Positions 7,716-23,200 of a stretch of DNA of 64,000 bases are shown piece after piece (the first letter of the stretch is position 1; each line of letters begins with the position of its first letter). The notes under the pieces are model-generated. The model ran no database searches, was not told the DNA's origin, and saw only the letters and a list, made by a program, of their open reading frames with translations. Origin of the DNA: an uncultured Clostridia bacterium (GTDB lineage: Bacteria; Bacillota; Clostridia; UMGS1883). The stretch lies in contig CANQRB010000002.1 in assembly GCA_947626145.1 (NCBI GenBank), forward strand, positions 318,339 through 382,338, read 5' to 3'. The position numbers and the translations under genes are program-made.

Positions 7716-9386
7716 ATGGAACAGATGGTTTACGAAAAATTTGTTGATTTCACGCTGGACGGCAGCGGCGTCCTCTCTGACATAAAATTCAAAAATACCG
7801 ACCGGTTCAACTTCGCCTTTGACGTGGTGGACGCTCTGGCGGAAAAGTGCCCCGACAAGGTGGCCCTCGTTTATGTGTCCAACGACAAGGTGTGCCGCCG
7901 CTTCACCTTTAAGGAGATAAGCGAATACTCCAGCCGGGCCGCGAATTACTTTGAGGTGCTGGGTATCCGTCCCGGCGACAGGGTGATGCTGGTGCTTAAG
8001 CGCCACTATCAGTTCTGGTTCGCCATACTGGGACTGGCGAAGATGGGGGCTATCGCGATACCGGCCACAAATCTGCTTGTTAAGCATGATTTCGAGTACC
8101 GTTTCAATTCCGCCATGGTTCGGGCCATGATCTGCACCGCCGACGGCGATGTGGCCGACCACGCCGAACAGGCCATGTACGAGACCGGCCGTGTCGATAT
8201 TCGCATGATTGTGAACGGTGAGCGGGAAGGGTGGCACAGCTTCGACGAGGAGATAGAGAAGTGCTCGCCCATATATAAAAGGAAGGATTCCAGCCCAAAG
8301 GGCGACGATCTGATGCTGATGATGTTCACCAGCGGTACCACAAAGTATCCCCGTATCGCCGCCCACAGTCATAAGTACCCGCTGGGCCACTTTGTGACGG
8401 CGAAGTTCTGGCACAACAACAGTCCCGACGGCCTCCACTTCACCATCAGCGACACCGGCTGGGGAAAAGCCCTTTGGGGCAAGCTCTACGGCCAGTGGCT
8501 CTGCGAGTCGGCGATTTTTGTCTACGACTTTGAACGCTTCAAGGCTGAGGAAATACTGCCCCTGTTTAAGGAGTACGGCATAACCACTTTCTGCGCTCCG
8601 CCCACAATGTACCGCTTCTTTATCAAGGACGATTTGAGCAAGTACGACCTGAGCTCGATAAAATACAGTAACACCGCCGGCGAGGCGCTCAATCCTCAGG
8701 TTTTCTATGACTGGAAAAAGGCCACGGGGCTTGACATTATGGAAGGCTTCGGCCAGACGGAAACGACGCTCACAGTTGGCAACCTTGTGGGTATGGAGCC
8801 CCGGCCCGGCTCGATGGGTAAGCCAGTGCCGGGATATAAAGTGGACATTCTGAACAGCGACGGCGAGCCCTGCGGAGTGGGGGAGACCGGCGAGATTGTT
8901 ATCTATACCGATGAAAGCCTGCCCTGCGGCCTGTTCACCGGCTATTACCTTGACCGTGACAGCACCGAGGCGGTGTGGAAGGACGGTGTTTACCATACCG
9001 GCGACACGGCCTACCGTGACGGCGACGGCTACTATTGGTATGTGGGCCGTACCGACGACATAATCAAGTCCAGCGGCTACCGCATCGGGCCCTTTGAAAT
9101 AGAGAGCGTAATAATGGAACTGCCCTATGTGCTTGAGTGCGCCATAACCCCCGTGCCCCATCCCATTCGGGGCCAGATAGTTAAGGCCACCGTGGTTCTG
9201 GTGGAAGGACGGGAGCCCAGCGAGGATTTGAAAAAGGAAATTCAGGATTACGTCAAGCGTCAGACCGCGCCGTATAAATATCCCAGAGTGGTGGAGTTTG
9301 TGAAGGATATGCCTAAGACGATCAGCGGCAAGATACGCCGGGCCGAGATAAAGCGTCAGGACATTGAAAAATATAAAAATCAATAG
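7716..9386 (+). CDS. AMP-forming acyl-CoA synthetase (ACSM-like)
   Basis: This 556-residue member of the adenylate-forming (ANL) superfamily would activate a carboxylic acid to acyl-AMP and then acyl-CoA in the cytoplasm. The phosphate-binding loop appears as FTSGTTKYPRIAAHS, where the usual GxPK is KYPR. Other signatures are GFGQTETT, the hinge region YHTGDTAYRDGDGYYWYVGR with DDIIKSSGYRIGPFEIE, and the C-terminal KTISGKIRR that supplies the catalytic lysine. The closest resemblance is to short- and medium-chain synthetases. The exact substrate cannot be read from sequence. It has its own promoter and is followed after 16 bp by a small YkvA-like gene. Confidence 0.85.
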   Translation: MEQMVYEKFVDFTLDGSGVLSDIKFKNTDRFNFAFDVVDALAEKCPDKVALVYVSNDKVCRRFTFKEISEYSSRAANYFEVLGIRPGDRVMLVLKRHYQFWFAILGLAKMGAIAIPATNLLVKHDFEYRFNSAMVRAMICTADGDVADHAEQAMYETGRVDIRMIVNGEREGWHSFDEEIEKCSPIYKRKDSSPKGDDLMLMMFTSGTTKYPRIAAHSHKYPLGHFVTAKFWHNNSPDGLHFTISDTGWGKALWGKLYGQWLCESAIFVYDFERFKAEEILPLFKEYGITTFCAPPTMYRFFIKDDLSKYDLSSIKYSNTAGEALNPQVFYDWKKATGLDIMEGFGQTETTLTVGNLVGMEPRPGSMGKPVPGYKVDILNSDGEPCGVGETGEIVIYTDESLPCGLFTGYYLDRDSTEAVWKDGVYHTGDTAYRDGDGYYWYVGRTDDIIKSSGYRIGPFEIESVIMELPYVLECAITPVPHPIRGQIVKATVVLVEGREPSEDLKKEIQDYVKRQTAPYKYPRVVEFVKDMPKTISGKIRRAEIKRQDIEKYKNQ

Positions 9387-9402
9387 TAGGAGCTGCATAA
9401 AA

Positions 9403-9897
9403 ATGAGCGAAAATGTTTTTGAAACCGAGGTATTGGAGGACGACGAGCAAAGCCAGAGCATGAGAATGGATTTTTACCGCAAGCTCAGGATGAAGATAGA
9501 CGATTACATTGATAAGCACCCCTTCTGCAAGCTGGGTAAGTATCTGGCCGCCGTGCCGGACGTGTTCTATCTGATGATAAAGCTGGCGGTGGACTCCGAG
9601 GTGCCGCTGAGCGCAAAGGCCAAGCTGGGCGGAGCGGTGCTGTACTTTATCTCGCCCATAGATATTGTGCCGGACTTTATTCCCGTGGCGGGCTGGATGG
9701 ACGACCTGATTGTGGCTGTCACCCTGCTTAACCGGGCCATGGACGAGATAGATCCCGCCATAGTGGACAAATACTGGCTGGGCGAGGACAAGGTTTATGA
9801 TTTTATCAAGAACGTACTGGATAAAGGCGACAAGCTTGTCGGCTCCAAGATATGGAACCAGATAAAGAAGCTTTTTGACAATAAGGACAACAAATGA
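9403..9897 (+). CDS. DUF1232 (YkvA-like) membrane protein
   Basis: This is a protein of about 164 residues. Its core, AKLGGAVLYFISPIDIVPD followed by FIPVAGWMDDLIV, is the hallmark of the DUF1232/YkvA family, small proteins with one or two membrane-embedded helices and no firm function. AGGAG lies 10 bp before the ATG at 9403. An upstream in-frame start would overlap the synthetase gene and lacks a ribosome site. It is probably cotranscribed with the preceding synthetase. Confidence 0.8.
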   Translation: MSENVFETEVLEDDEQSQSMRMDFYRKLRMKIDDYIDKHPFCKLGKYLAAVPDVFYLMIKLAVDSEVPLSAKAKLGGAVLYFISPIDIVPDFIPVAGWMDDLIVAVTLLNRAMDEIDPAIVDKYWLGEDKVYDFIKNVLDKGDKLVGSKIWNQIKKLFDNKDNK

Positions 9898-9926
9898 TTG
9901 ACACCGAAAGCAAAATATGATATAAT
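9898..9926 (+). promoter_or_regulatory. Consensus promoter of the 62-aa gene
   Basis: TTGACA and TATAAT are 17 bp apart, a perfect sigma-A promoter. It overlaps the end of the DUF1232 gene and lies 35 bp before the next start codon. Confidence 0.9.
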
Positions 9927-9960
9927 CATATAAAAGAAATAAAAAACGGAGGGATAAAAA

Positions 9961-10149
9961 ATGACCGATGTAAAGCAAAGGGGCCCCATCGGCAGCGGGT
10001 GCAGTGAGCTGAACCTGCAGGAGCACCGACATGACCGTGTCGAGGCCGGACGCAGCAGGCTTATGATGAATCGGGAGCCGGCAAAGCCCACGGCGGAGCA
10101 GAAGGTGCGCAGCTTTAATGTGCGCAATTCGCTGGAGCTCGGAAAGTAA
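9961..10149 (+). CDS. Small 62-aa protein of unknown function
   Basis: This is a hydrophilic, charged protein of 62 residues. It begins MTDVKQRGPIGSGC and contains the stretch EQKVRSFNVRNSLELGK at its end. There is no signal peptide or membrane segment. GGAGG sits 8 bp before the ATG, and the gene has its own consensus promoter and its own terminator. It is therefore a complete and probably strongly expressed single-gene unit. I do not recognise a family. Confidence 0.7.
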   Translation: MTDVKQRGPIGSGCSELNLQEHRHDRVEAGRSRLMMNREPAKPTAEQKVRSFNVRNSLELGK

Positions 10150-10161
10150 TAATCACAAAAA

Positions 10162-10186
10162 AGTCCGGTGGGTGCCGGGCTTTTTT
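10162..10186 (+). terminator. Terminator after the 62-aa gene
   Basis: The stem GTCCGG with GCCGGGC around a short loop is followed by six T, ending 20 bp before uvrC. Confidence 0.8.
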
Positions 10187-10206
10187 ACCGAAACGGGGTG
10201 TAAACA

Positions 10207-12051
10207 ATGGCGTCAGAGCTGATAGAGGAAAAGCTGAAAAAGCTGCCCGACTGTCCCGGTGTGTATCAGATGAAGGACAAGACCGGAAAAATAATCTATA
10301 TCGGTAAGGCAAAGGTGCTTAAAAATCGGGTGCGCCAATATTTCCACTCCTCGGCGGGCCACAATCTCAAGACCCAGCTCATGGTGAGCAACATCGCCGA
10401 TCTGGACTACATTATATGCGACAGCGAGGTAGAGGCCCTTGTGCTGGAGAGCAACCTCATAAAGGAGTACCAGCCGAAATACAATATTCTGCTCAAGGAT
10501 GACAAGCATTACCCTTATATCAAGCTGACCATGAACGAGGAATATCCCCGCGTCCTCTATGTCCGCCGCATAGAAAACGACGGGGCAAAGTATTTCGGCC
10601 CGTATCCGGCGGGCTTTTCCGTGCGGGAGACCCTCGACCTGCTGAAAAATATCTTCCGCATTTCCCACTGCAAAAAGCAGTTTCCCCGGGACATAGGGAA
10701 GGAGCGGCCCTGCATATATTACTCTATGGGCCGCTGCATGGCCCCGTGTCAGGGAAATGTCAGCAGCGAAGAGTACAAAAAGCTCTTCCGCTCCATCGCC
10801 GCTTTCATGGAGGGCAGGGATCAGGAGGTTATCGACGAGCTCACCGCCGAGATGTATAAGGCCTCGGAAAATCTGGAGTTTGAAATGGCCGCCGTGCTGC
10901 GGGACAGGATACAGTCGGTGAAGGCCCTTAGCCAGCGGCAAAAGGTCATAACCGACAACGACGCGGACATGGACGTGTTCGCCCTCGCCGCCGAGGACGG
11001 CCTGAGCTGTGTGGAGGTATTCTATATCCGCCACGGCAAGCTCATCGGCAGGGACAGCTTCGACGTGTCCAACACCGTTTCGGACAACGGGGAGGCCCTT
11101 GAGAGCTTCGTCACCCAGTATTATCGGGGGGAATACTATATCCCGAAAATGATACTCCTTTCCCACGAAACGGAGGACGAGACCATGCTGGAGCGCTATC
11201 TTTTCGAGCTTCGGGGTAAAAGGACTCAGGTTCGCTGCCCGCAGCGGGGAGCAAACCGGCGTATTGTGGAAATGGCTCTGGAAAACGCCTCCAAAAATAT
11301 AATGAACATGAAAACTGAAAAGGTTAAGGAGCAGCTGAAGGCCAACGCCGCCATTGAGCTGGCCCGGGCACTCTGTCTGGAGGTTGTGCCCGACCGCATA
11401 GAGTCCTACGATATTTCTCACACATCGGGCGCCGACAGCGTGGCCTCGATGGTGGTGTTCGTCAACGGCCGTCCGGCGAAGAAGGAATACCGGCACTTCA
11501 GGCTTGATCCGGAGATAGGCAACGACGATGCGGCCTCGATGAAGCACGTGCTTACACGCCGCTTTACCCACGAGAGCAGGAAGGGCGACGGCCGCTTTGC
11601 GGCCATGCCCGATCTGATACTTATGGACGGCGGACTGGGGCAGGTTCACGCAGCCCGGGAGGTGCTGGACGGGCTGGGGCTTGACATTCCCGTGTTCGGC
11701 ATGGTGAAGAACGACAGGCACCGCAGCCGAGGCATAGTCGGCGACTTCGGGGAGATAACGTTACCGCCCCAGGGCAGCGCCTTCCGTCTGACGGCCCAGA
11801 TACAGGAGGAGGTTCACCGCTTTGCCATCGAATACCACCGTAAGCTGCGGGGCAAACATATCGAGGAAAGCGAACTGGACAAGGTGCCCGGCATCGGTAA
11901 GGCGAAAAAGGCCGGGCTTCTTAAGCAGTTCAGGAGCATAGGCAATATAAAAAAGGCATCAAGGGCCGATCTTTGCCGTGTCAGGGGCATAAGTCCGGCC
12001 CTCGCCGACGGTATATACAAGCATTTTCATGGGGAAGAGGAACAAAAATAG
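10207..12051 (+). CDS. uvrC: Excinuclease ABC subunit C
   Basis: UvrC is the dual-incision nuclease of nucleotide excision repair. It acts on the UvrB-DNA complex and cuts on both sides of a lesion. The 614 residues match the usual length. The N-terminal GIY-YIG nuclease is seen as CPGVYQMKDKTGKIIYIGKAK (residues about 16-35), followed by a UVR motif near 205-240. The C-terminal RNase H-like nuclease (DRIESYDISHTSG, DLILMDGGLGQ) comes next, and the protein ends in helix-hairpin-helix repeats (VPGIGKAKKAGLL). The ribosome site (GGGGTG) is weak. It stands upstream of the str operon but has no visible link to it. Confidence 0.97.
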   Translation: MASELIEEKLKKLPDCPGVYQMKDKTGKIIYIGKAKVLKNRVRQYFHSSAGHNLKTQLMVSNIADLDYIICDSEVEALVLESNLIKEYQPKYNILLKDDKHYPYIKLTMNEEYPRVLYVRRIENDGAKYFGPYPAGFSVRETLDLLKNIFRISHCKKQFPRDIGKERPCIYYSMGRCMAPCQGNVSSEEYKKLFRSIAAFMEGRDQEVIDELTAEMYKASENLEFEMAAVLRDRIQSVKALSQRQKVITDNDADMDVFALAAEDGLSCVEVFYIRHGKLIGRDSFDVSNTVSDNGEALESFVTQYYRGEYYIPKMILLSHETEDETMLERYLFELRGKRTQVRCPQRGANRRIVEMALENASKNIMNMKTEKVKEQLKANAAIELARALCLEVVPDRIESYDISHTSGADSVASMVVFVNGRPAKKEYRHFRLDPEIGNDDAASMKHVLTRRFTHESRKGDGRFAAMPDLILMDGGLGQVHAAREVLDGLGLDIPVFGMVKNDRHRSRGIVGDFGEITLPPQGSAFRLTAQIQEEVHRFAIEYHRKLRGKHIEESELDKVPGIGKAKKAGLLKQFRSIGNIKKASRADLCRVRGISPALADGIYKHFHGEEEQK

Positions 12052-12094
12052 AGGGGAATAGATAAAAAACTTTAATGTTTTTTGTGAAAAACAC

Positions 12095-12123
12095 TTGACA
12101 TTTTTATCTGAACTTGTTATAAT
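12095..12123 (+). promoter_or_regulatory. str operon promoter
   Basis: TTGACA and TATAAT are 17 bp apart, a perfect sigma-A promoter about 70 bp before rpsL, as expected for a highly expressed ribosomal operon. Confidence 0.92.
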
Positions 12124-12192
12124 ATTGAATTGGCGCAGGGGTAGATTTCCCCTCGTGCCGCAAATCAACAAAAACGGAGGTGAAATCAGAAT

Positions 12193-12606
12193 ATGCCGAC
12201 ATTTAACCAGCTTGTCAGAAAGGGCAGAGAGGTGAGCGTGTCCAAGTCCAAGTCTCCCGCTCTTCAGAAGGGTCTCAATTCCCTCAGGAAGCTCCCTACT
12301 GATCAAAGCGCTCCTCAGAAGAGAGGCGTTTGCACCGTGGTTAAGACCACTACGCCCAGGAAGCCCAATTCCGCTCTTCGTAAGATAGCGAGAGTGCGGC
12401 TCTCCAACGGTATCGAAGTTACCAGCTATATCCCCGGCGTTGGTCACAACCTTCAGGAGCACAGCGTGGTTCTCATTCGCGGAGGAAGAGTTAAGGATTT
12501 GCCCGGTGTGAGATACCACATTATCCGTGGTACTCTGGATGCGGCAGGCGTTGCAAAGAGAATGCAGAGCCGCAGCAAGTACGGCGCAAAGAGGCCCAAG
12601 AAGTAA
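12193..12606 (+). CDS. rpsL: 30S ribosomal protein S12
   Basis: S12 sits at the decoding centre of the small subunit. The 137 residues have the extended N-terminal form typical of Gram-positives and the invariant blocks [17 protein letters not shown] and [17 protein letters not shown]. In the key loop the sequence is [13 protein letters not shown], with Arg at residue 56 where most bacteria have Lys. That position corresponds to E. coli K42 and B. subtilis K56, a classic streptomycin-resistance site. AACGGAGGTG precedes the ATG. It is the first gene of the str operon. Confidence 0.98.
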   Translation: MPTFNQLVRKGREVSVSKSKSPALQKGLNSLRKLPTDQSAPQKRGVCTVVKTTTPRKPNSALRKIARVRLSNGIEVTSYIPGVGHNLQEHSVVLIRGGRVKDLPGVRYHIIRGTLDAAGVAKRMQSRSKYGAKRPKK

Positions 12607-12769
12607 GGGCGCACCGGTTGTCGGAAAAATTTTCGTGTGAAATTTTCTCCGCAGAATCGGAAAAATAGTGCGACTGCGGATTTTTATATATTTGTTGTTG
12701 CACTGACGGCCTGAAAAACGGCCGAGTACCTGTGAATTCATCTAATTTTTAATGAAGGAGGGAAGACAA

Positions 12770-13240
12770 GTGCCAAGAAGAGGTTTTGTTCCCAAACGTG
12801 ACGTATTACCCGATCCCGTCTATAATGACGTGATCGTGACCCGGCTCATCAACAATATCATGCTCGACGGCAAGAAGGGCGTGGCCCAGAAGATCGTTTA
12901 CGGCGCCTTTGATATTGTAAGAGAAAAGACCGGCAAGGATCCCCTTGAAGCTTTCCGTGAGGCTATGGATAACATCATGCCCGTCCTTGAAGTAAAGGCG
13001 AGACGTGTAGGCGGCGCCACCTATCAGGTGCCCATGGAGGTTCGTCCCGAGCGCAGACAGACTCTGGGTCTTCGGTGGCTTACGACCTTCAGCCGCACCA
13101 GGAGCGAGCGCACAATGAGCGAACGTCTGGCCGGCGAGATCATGGACGCCATCAACGGACTGGGCGGAGCGGTTAAGAGACGCGAGGAAACCCACAGAAT
13201 GGCCGAGGCCAACAAGGCCTTTGCCCACTACCGCTGGTAG
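12770..13240 (+). CDS. rpsG: 30S ribosomal protein S7
   Basis: S7 nucleates assembly of the 30S head. Starting at the GTG at 12770 gives 156 residues beginning [16 protein letters not shown], the standard length. AAGGAGGG lies 8 bp upstream, which rules out the in-frame ATG at 12752 that overlaps this ribosome site. It lies second in the str operon, after a 163-bp spacer containing a CGGCC/GGCCG hairpin. Confidence 0.97.
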   Translation: MPRRGFVPKRDVLPDPVYNDVIVTRLINNIMLDGKKGVAQKIVYGAFDIVREKTGKDPLEAFREAMDNIMPVLEVKARRVGGATYQVPMEVRPERRQTLGLRWLTTFSRTRSERTMSERLAGEIMDAINGLGGAVKRREETHRMAEANKAFAHYRW

Positions 13241-13309
13241 TCAGCGCGCGGCCGCAGGGCCGTCGGCTTTACACTTATCCAAAGCTATCCTTATGGAAGG
13301 AGGACAAAA

Positions 13310-15391
<2,082 letters not shown>

Positions 15392-15430
15392 TAAATTTAC
15401 AGATTATTTTCAATATTTGTAAAAAAACTA

Positions 15431-15459
15431 TTGATTTTTATTCTGTTTTCAATTATAAT
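15431..15459 (+). promoter_or_regulatory. tuf promoter
   Basis: TTGATT and TATAAT are 17 bp apart in the gap between fusA and tuf, so tuf can be transcribed independently of the str operon promoter. Confidence 0.8.
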
Positions 15460-15501
15460 ATAATTAACCGTAAACAAAAATCATAAAGGAGGCAATTTAA
15501 A

Positions 15502-16704
15502 ATGGCTAAGGAAAAATTTGAAAGAACCAAACCTCATGTAAACATCGGTACTATTGGTCACGTTGACCATGGTAAGACATCTCTTACCGCCGCGATCACT
15601 AAGGTTCTCGGCATGAAGGGACAGGCTAACTACACCGCATACGATCAGATCGACAAGGCTCCCGAGGAGAAGGCTCGTGGAATCACGATATCCACCGCCC
15701 ACGTTGAGTATGAGACCGACAACCGTCACTACGCTCACGTTGACTGCCCCGGCCACGCCGACTACGTTAAGAACATGATCACCGGTGCCGCTCAGATGGA
15801 TGGCGCTATCCTGGTAGTTTCCGCCGCCGACGGCGTTATGCCCCAGACCCGTGAGCACATCCTGCTCTCCCGTCAGGTTGGCGTTCCCTACATTGTTGTA
15901 TTCATGAACAAGGTTGATCAGGTTGACGACGACGAACTTCTTGAGCTTGTTGAGATGGAGATCCGTGACCTGCTCACCGAGTATGAGTTCCCCGGAGATG
16001 AGATTCCCGTAGTTAAGGGCAGCGCTCTTCAGATGCTGGAGTCCACCTCTACCGATGTTAACGATCCCGTTTACAAGCCCGTTCTTGACCTTATGGATGC
16101 CGTTGACAGCTATATCCCCACTCCCCAGCGTCCCACCGACGCTCCCTTCCTTATGCCCGTTGAGGACGTATTCTCCATCACCGGACGCGGCACCGTTGCC
16201 ACCGGCCGTGTAGAGAGAGGTACCCTTAAGGTTTCCGAGGAAGTTGAGATCGTTGGTCTTACCGACGAGGCCCGCAAGGTCGTTGTTACCGGTATCGAAA
16301 TGTTCCGCAAGCTTCTTGACAGCGGACAGGCCGGCGACAACATCGGCGCTCTGCTCCGTGGCGTACAGAGAAACGAGATCGAAAGAGGCCAGGTTCTTGC
16401 TAAGCCCGGTTCCATTCATCCTCACACCAAGTTCTCCGGTCAGGTTTACGTACTGACCAAGGAAGAGGGCGGCCGTCATACTCCCTTCTTCAACAACTAC
16501 CGTCCCCAGTTCTATTTCAGAACCACTGACGTTACCGGCGTTATCACCCTTCCCGCAGGCACCGAGATGTGCATGCCCGGCGATAACGTAAAGATGGACG
16601 TTGAGCTTATCACCCCCATCGCTATTGAGGAAGGTCTCCGCTTCGCTATCCGCGAGGGCGGCAGAACCGTTGGTTCCGGCGTAGTTTCCTCTATCAACGA
16701 GTAA
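15502..16704 (+). CDS. tuf: Elongation factor Tu
   Basis: EF-Tu delivers aminoacyl-tRNA to the ribosome as a GTP complex. The 400 residues show G1 [11 protein letters not shown]3 [13 protein letters not shown]4 NKVD and the full three-domain architecture ending in [19 protein letters not shown] precedes the ATG. It closes the str operon and is followed by a terminator. Confidence 0.98.
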   Translation: MAKEKFERTKPHVNIGTIGHVDHGKTSLTAAITKVLGMKGQANYTAYDQIDKAPEEKARGITISTAHVEYETDNRHYAHVDCPGHADYVKNMITGAAQMDGAILVVSAADGVMPQTREHILLSRQVGVPYIVVFMNKVDQVDDDELLELVEMEIRDLLTEYEFPGDEIPVVKGSALQMLESTSTDVNDPVYKPVLDLMDAVDSYIPTPQRPTDAPFLMPVEDVFSITGRGTVATGRVERGTLKVSEEVEIVGLTDEARKVVVTGIEMFRKLLDSGQAGDNIGALLRGVQRNEIERGQVLAKPGSIHPHTKFSGQVYVLTKEEGGRHTPFFNNYRPQFYFRTTDVTGVITLPAGTEMCMPGDNVKMDVELITPIAIEEGLRFAIREGGRTVGSGVVSSINE

Positions 16705-16724
16705 TTACTTTCCAATGCTTTTTA

Positions 16725-16756
16725 CAGGGGCCGTCTGAAAAGGCGGCTCCTGTTTT
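16725..16756 (+). terminator. Terminator of the str operon
   Basis: The stem CAGGGGCCG with CGGCTCCTG (one G-U pair) is followed by TTTT, 20 bp after the tuf stop codon. Confidence 0.8.
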
Positions 16757-16773
16757 CGCGCACAAAAAAATCC

Positions 16774-16802
16774 TTGACCTCAGCGGCAGAACGTGGTATA
16801 CT
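16774..16802 (+). promoter_or_regulatory. Promoter of the GH2 gene
   Basis: TTGACC and TATACT are 17 bp apart, about 60 bp before the start codon at 16862. Confidence 0.75.
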
Positions 16803-16810
16803 TATACTGA

Positions 16811-21208
<4,398 letters not shown>

Positions 21209-21228
21209 TTTGAAATGGAGGATATAAC

Positions 21229-22098
21229 ATGAAATCAAAGGTTTATTTTACACGGACGATAACTCCGGAAAAGGTGCTTGAGCTTTATAAGCTCCTGAAC
21301 GTTGAGCTGCCCGGCCGGGTGGCCGTAAAGGTTCACTCCGGCGAAGCCGGAAATCAAAACTTCCTTCGCCCGCCCTTCTGGAAGCCCGTTGTCGACTTCG
21401 TCAAGGGCACCGTTGTCGAGTGCAACACCGCCTACGACGGCGAGAGGGACACCACCGAAAAGCACCTGCGCACCATAGCCCTCCATGGCTGGAATGACTG
21501 CTTTGATTTTGACCTGCTGGACGCCGAGGGCCCGGACATGGAGCTGCCCGTTCCTAATGGAAAAGTGATAAAAAAGAATTACGTTGGCAAAAATCTGTCC
21601 AAATATGATTCCCTGCTTGTGCTGTCCCATTTCAAGGGCCATCCCATGGGCGGCTTTGGCGGCGCGCTGAAGCAGCTTTCCATCGGCACGGCCTCCTCCT
21701 ATGGCAAGGCTTATATCCACGGCGCCGGTGAGCCTGACAAAATCTGGTCCTCCGACCACGATTCCTTCCTCGAGTCCATGGCCGACGCCGCCTCTTCGGT
21801 AGTGAAGCGCTTTGAGGGCAGGATTGCCTGCATTAACGTAATGATGAATATGTCCGTGGACTGCGACTGCTGCGCCGTGGCCGAGGATCCCTGCATGGCC
21901 GACATCGGCATACTGGCCTCCGCCGACCCCATAGCCGTTGATCAGGCCTGCCTTGATTTGGTCTACGCCGCCAAGGACGATCCCGGTCAGGCCCACCTGC
22001 TGGAGCGCATCGAGAGCCGCCACGGCGTACACACCGTTGAGGCCGCCGCCGCTCTGGGCTTCGGCTCCCGGGAGTATGAGCTGATAGAAGTAAAATAA
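21229..22098 (+). CDS. DUF362 domain protein
   Basis: This 289-residue protein shows the DUF362 hallmarks: KVHSGEAGNQNFLRP near residue 33, LVLSHFKGHPMGGFGGALK near 128, and CDCCAV with a SADPIAVDQA block near the C terminus. DUF362 proteins are often annotated as iron-sulfur proteins, but no ferredoxin-type CxxCxxC cluster is seen here. The role is unknown. TGGAGG precedes the ATG, and the gene sits 20 bp after the glycosidase, probably in one transcript. Confidence 0.85.
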   Translation: MKSKVYFTRTITPEKVLELYKLLNVELPGRVAVKVHSGEAGNQNFLRPPFWKPVVDFVKGTVVECNTAYDGERDTTEKHLRTIALHGWNDCFDFDLLDAEGPDMELPVPNGKVIKKNYVGKNLSKYDSLLVLSHFKGHPMGGFGGALKQLSIGTASSYGKAYIHGAGEPDKIWSSDHDSFLESMADAASSVVKRFEGRIACINVMMNMSVDCDCCAVAEDPCMADIGILASADPIAVDQACLDLVYAAKDDPGQAHLLERIESRHGVHTVEAAAALGFGSREYELIEVK

Positions 22099-22107
22099 AG
22101 CTGTCAA

Positions 22108-22138
22108 AAAGGGAATTTGTTGTTGACAAATTCCCTTT
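22108..22138 (+). terminator. Perfect hairpin overlapping the next promoter
   Basis: A perfect 13-bp stem (AAAGGGAATTTGT with ACAAATTCCCTTT) around a 5-nt loop lies 9 bp after the DUF362 stop codon. The T run is short, so it may be a weak terminator. Its right arm and loop contain the -35 box of the following promoter. Confidence 0.6.
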
Positions 22139-22151
22139 ACTGTGCTATTAT
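22123..22151 (+). promoter_or_regulatory. Promoter of the FMN riboswitch-ribU unit
   Basis: TTGACA and TATTAT are 17 bp apart. Transcription would start about 25 bp before the riboswitch. Confidence 0.85.
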
Positions 22152-22183
22152 ATAGATGAGGCCATAACCTCACATAATCGAAT

Positions 22184-22342
22184 ATCTTCGGGGCAGGGCG
22201 AAATTCCCTACCGGCGGTAAAGTCCGCGAGCCCGCTTTTGGGTTGATCCGGTGAAATTCCGGAACCGACGGTTCAACCCGGGGCCGCTTCGGGCCGCGTT
22301 ATGCGGCATGGGGCCCCCGGTCACAGTCCGGATGAGAGAAGA
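22184..22342 (+). ncRNA. FMN riboswitch (RFN element)
   Basis: All conserved RFN blocks are present in order: TCTTCGGGGCAGGG, GAAATTCCCTACCGGCGGTA, AAGTCCGCGAGC, GATCCGGTGAAATTCCGG, ACCGACGGT, and AGTCCGGATGAGAGAAGA closing the first stem. The variable arm is a G/C-rich hairpin of about 45 nt. It senses FMN and controls ribU downstream through the terminator at 22374. Confidence 0.97.
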
Positions 22343-22373
22343 GAGGTGTTTTTTGTGCGTGAAATTACCTGAA

Positions 22374-22402
22374 CTCCGATTTTTTATCGGAGCCGTTTTT
22401 TT
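22374..22402 (+). terminator. Riboswitch expression-platform terminator
   Basis: The stem CTCCGAT with ATCGGAG around a T-rich loop is followed by CCGTTTTTTT, placed between the aptamer and ribU. This is the expected OFF structure when FMN is bound. Confidence 0.85.
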
Positions 22403-22430
22403 GTAAATAAACATGAAAGGAACCTGAAAA

Positions 22431-23153
22431 ATGAACGAATTGCTTCAAACCCTGAGAGAAAATCTCTCCTTTGTTTTGGTGTGCGTCGTGGCGGCGGCGG
22501 CCATAATCGGCCTTGCGCTGCTGGCGGAGCGCACAATTTTGAAGGGCCGCCTCATCAGAATGAGCCCCACCCGCCGCACGGCCACCTGCGCCATGCTGGC
22601 GGCGGCCGCGGGACTGCTGATGTTTTTTGAATTCCCCATCCCGATCGTCGCTCCCGCCTTTTACGAGGCGGATTTCAGCGAGGTGCCGGTGCTCATCGGG
22701 GCCTTTTCCATGGGCCCTGTGGCCGGAGCGGTTATCGAGCTGGTCAAGGTCTTTGTAAAGCTGGTGCTCAAGGGCACGACCACCGCCTTTGTGGGCGACT
22801 TCGCCAACTTTTTCATCGGCTGTACGATGATAGTTCCGGCCTCGATCATATATCACCTCAAAAAGACACGAACCAACGCCGTCGTATCGCTGCTTTCGGG
22901 CACGGCCTTTATGGCGGTTTTCGGCAGCGTGTTCAACGCCGTGTACCTCATACCCAAGTTTGCCCAGCTTTTCGGCGCTCCGCTGGAGGCCATAATCGCC
23001 ATGGGCGCCGAGATAAATCCCCATATCACAAGCGCGTGGAGCCTTGCCCTCTGGGCGGTGGTGCCCTTCAATGTGATTAAGGGCGTCGGCGTGTCGGTCA
23101 TTACCATGCTTTTGTATAAGCCGCTTTCGGGGATTATCAAAGGAAAAAAATAG
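22431..23153 (+). CDS. ribU: Riboflavin ECF transporter S component
   Basis: RibU is the membrane substrate-binding subunit that works with the shared ECF energising module to import riboflavin. The 240 residues contain the diagnostic FEFPIPIVAPAFYEADFSEV and PVLIGAFSMGPVAG near the N-terminal third, then EIVKVF-like helices (VIELVKVFVKLVLKGTTTA) and an NxxK motif late (PFNVIKGVGVSV). An extra N-terminal helix precedes the conserved core. Control by an FMN riboswitch confirms the role. GGAACC precedes the ATG weakly. No ECF ATPase genes are in the window. Confidence 0.95.
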   Translation: MNELLQTLRENLSFVLVCVVAAAAIIGLALLAERTILKGRLIRMSPTRRTATCAMLAAAAGLLMFFEFPIPIVAPAFYEADFSEVPVLIGAFSMGPVAGAVIELVKVFVKLVLKGTTTAFVGDFANFFIGCTMIVPASIIYHLKKTRTNAVVSLLSGTAFMAVFGSVFNAVYLIPKFAQLFGAPLEAIIAMGAEINPHITSAWSLALWAVVPFNVIKGVGVSVITMLLYKPLSGIIKGKK

Positions 23154-23200
23154 AAAAAAATCAACAAAAAAACGCGGGACAATCGCCGCGCACAACAAAA

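Noticed and set aside
7623-9461. Very long open frame on the strand opposite the acyl-CoA synthetase
   Set aside because: It mirrors a clear gene on the plus strand, lacks a ribosome site and family motifs, and is rich in His/Val/Gly as expected for an antisense shadow of GC-rich coding DNA. The same holds for 13241-15022 opposite fusA, 17426-19561 opposite the GH2 gene and 34467-36101 opposite the CotH gene.
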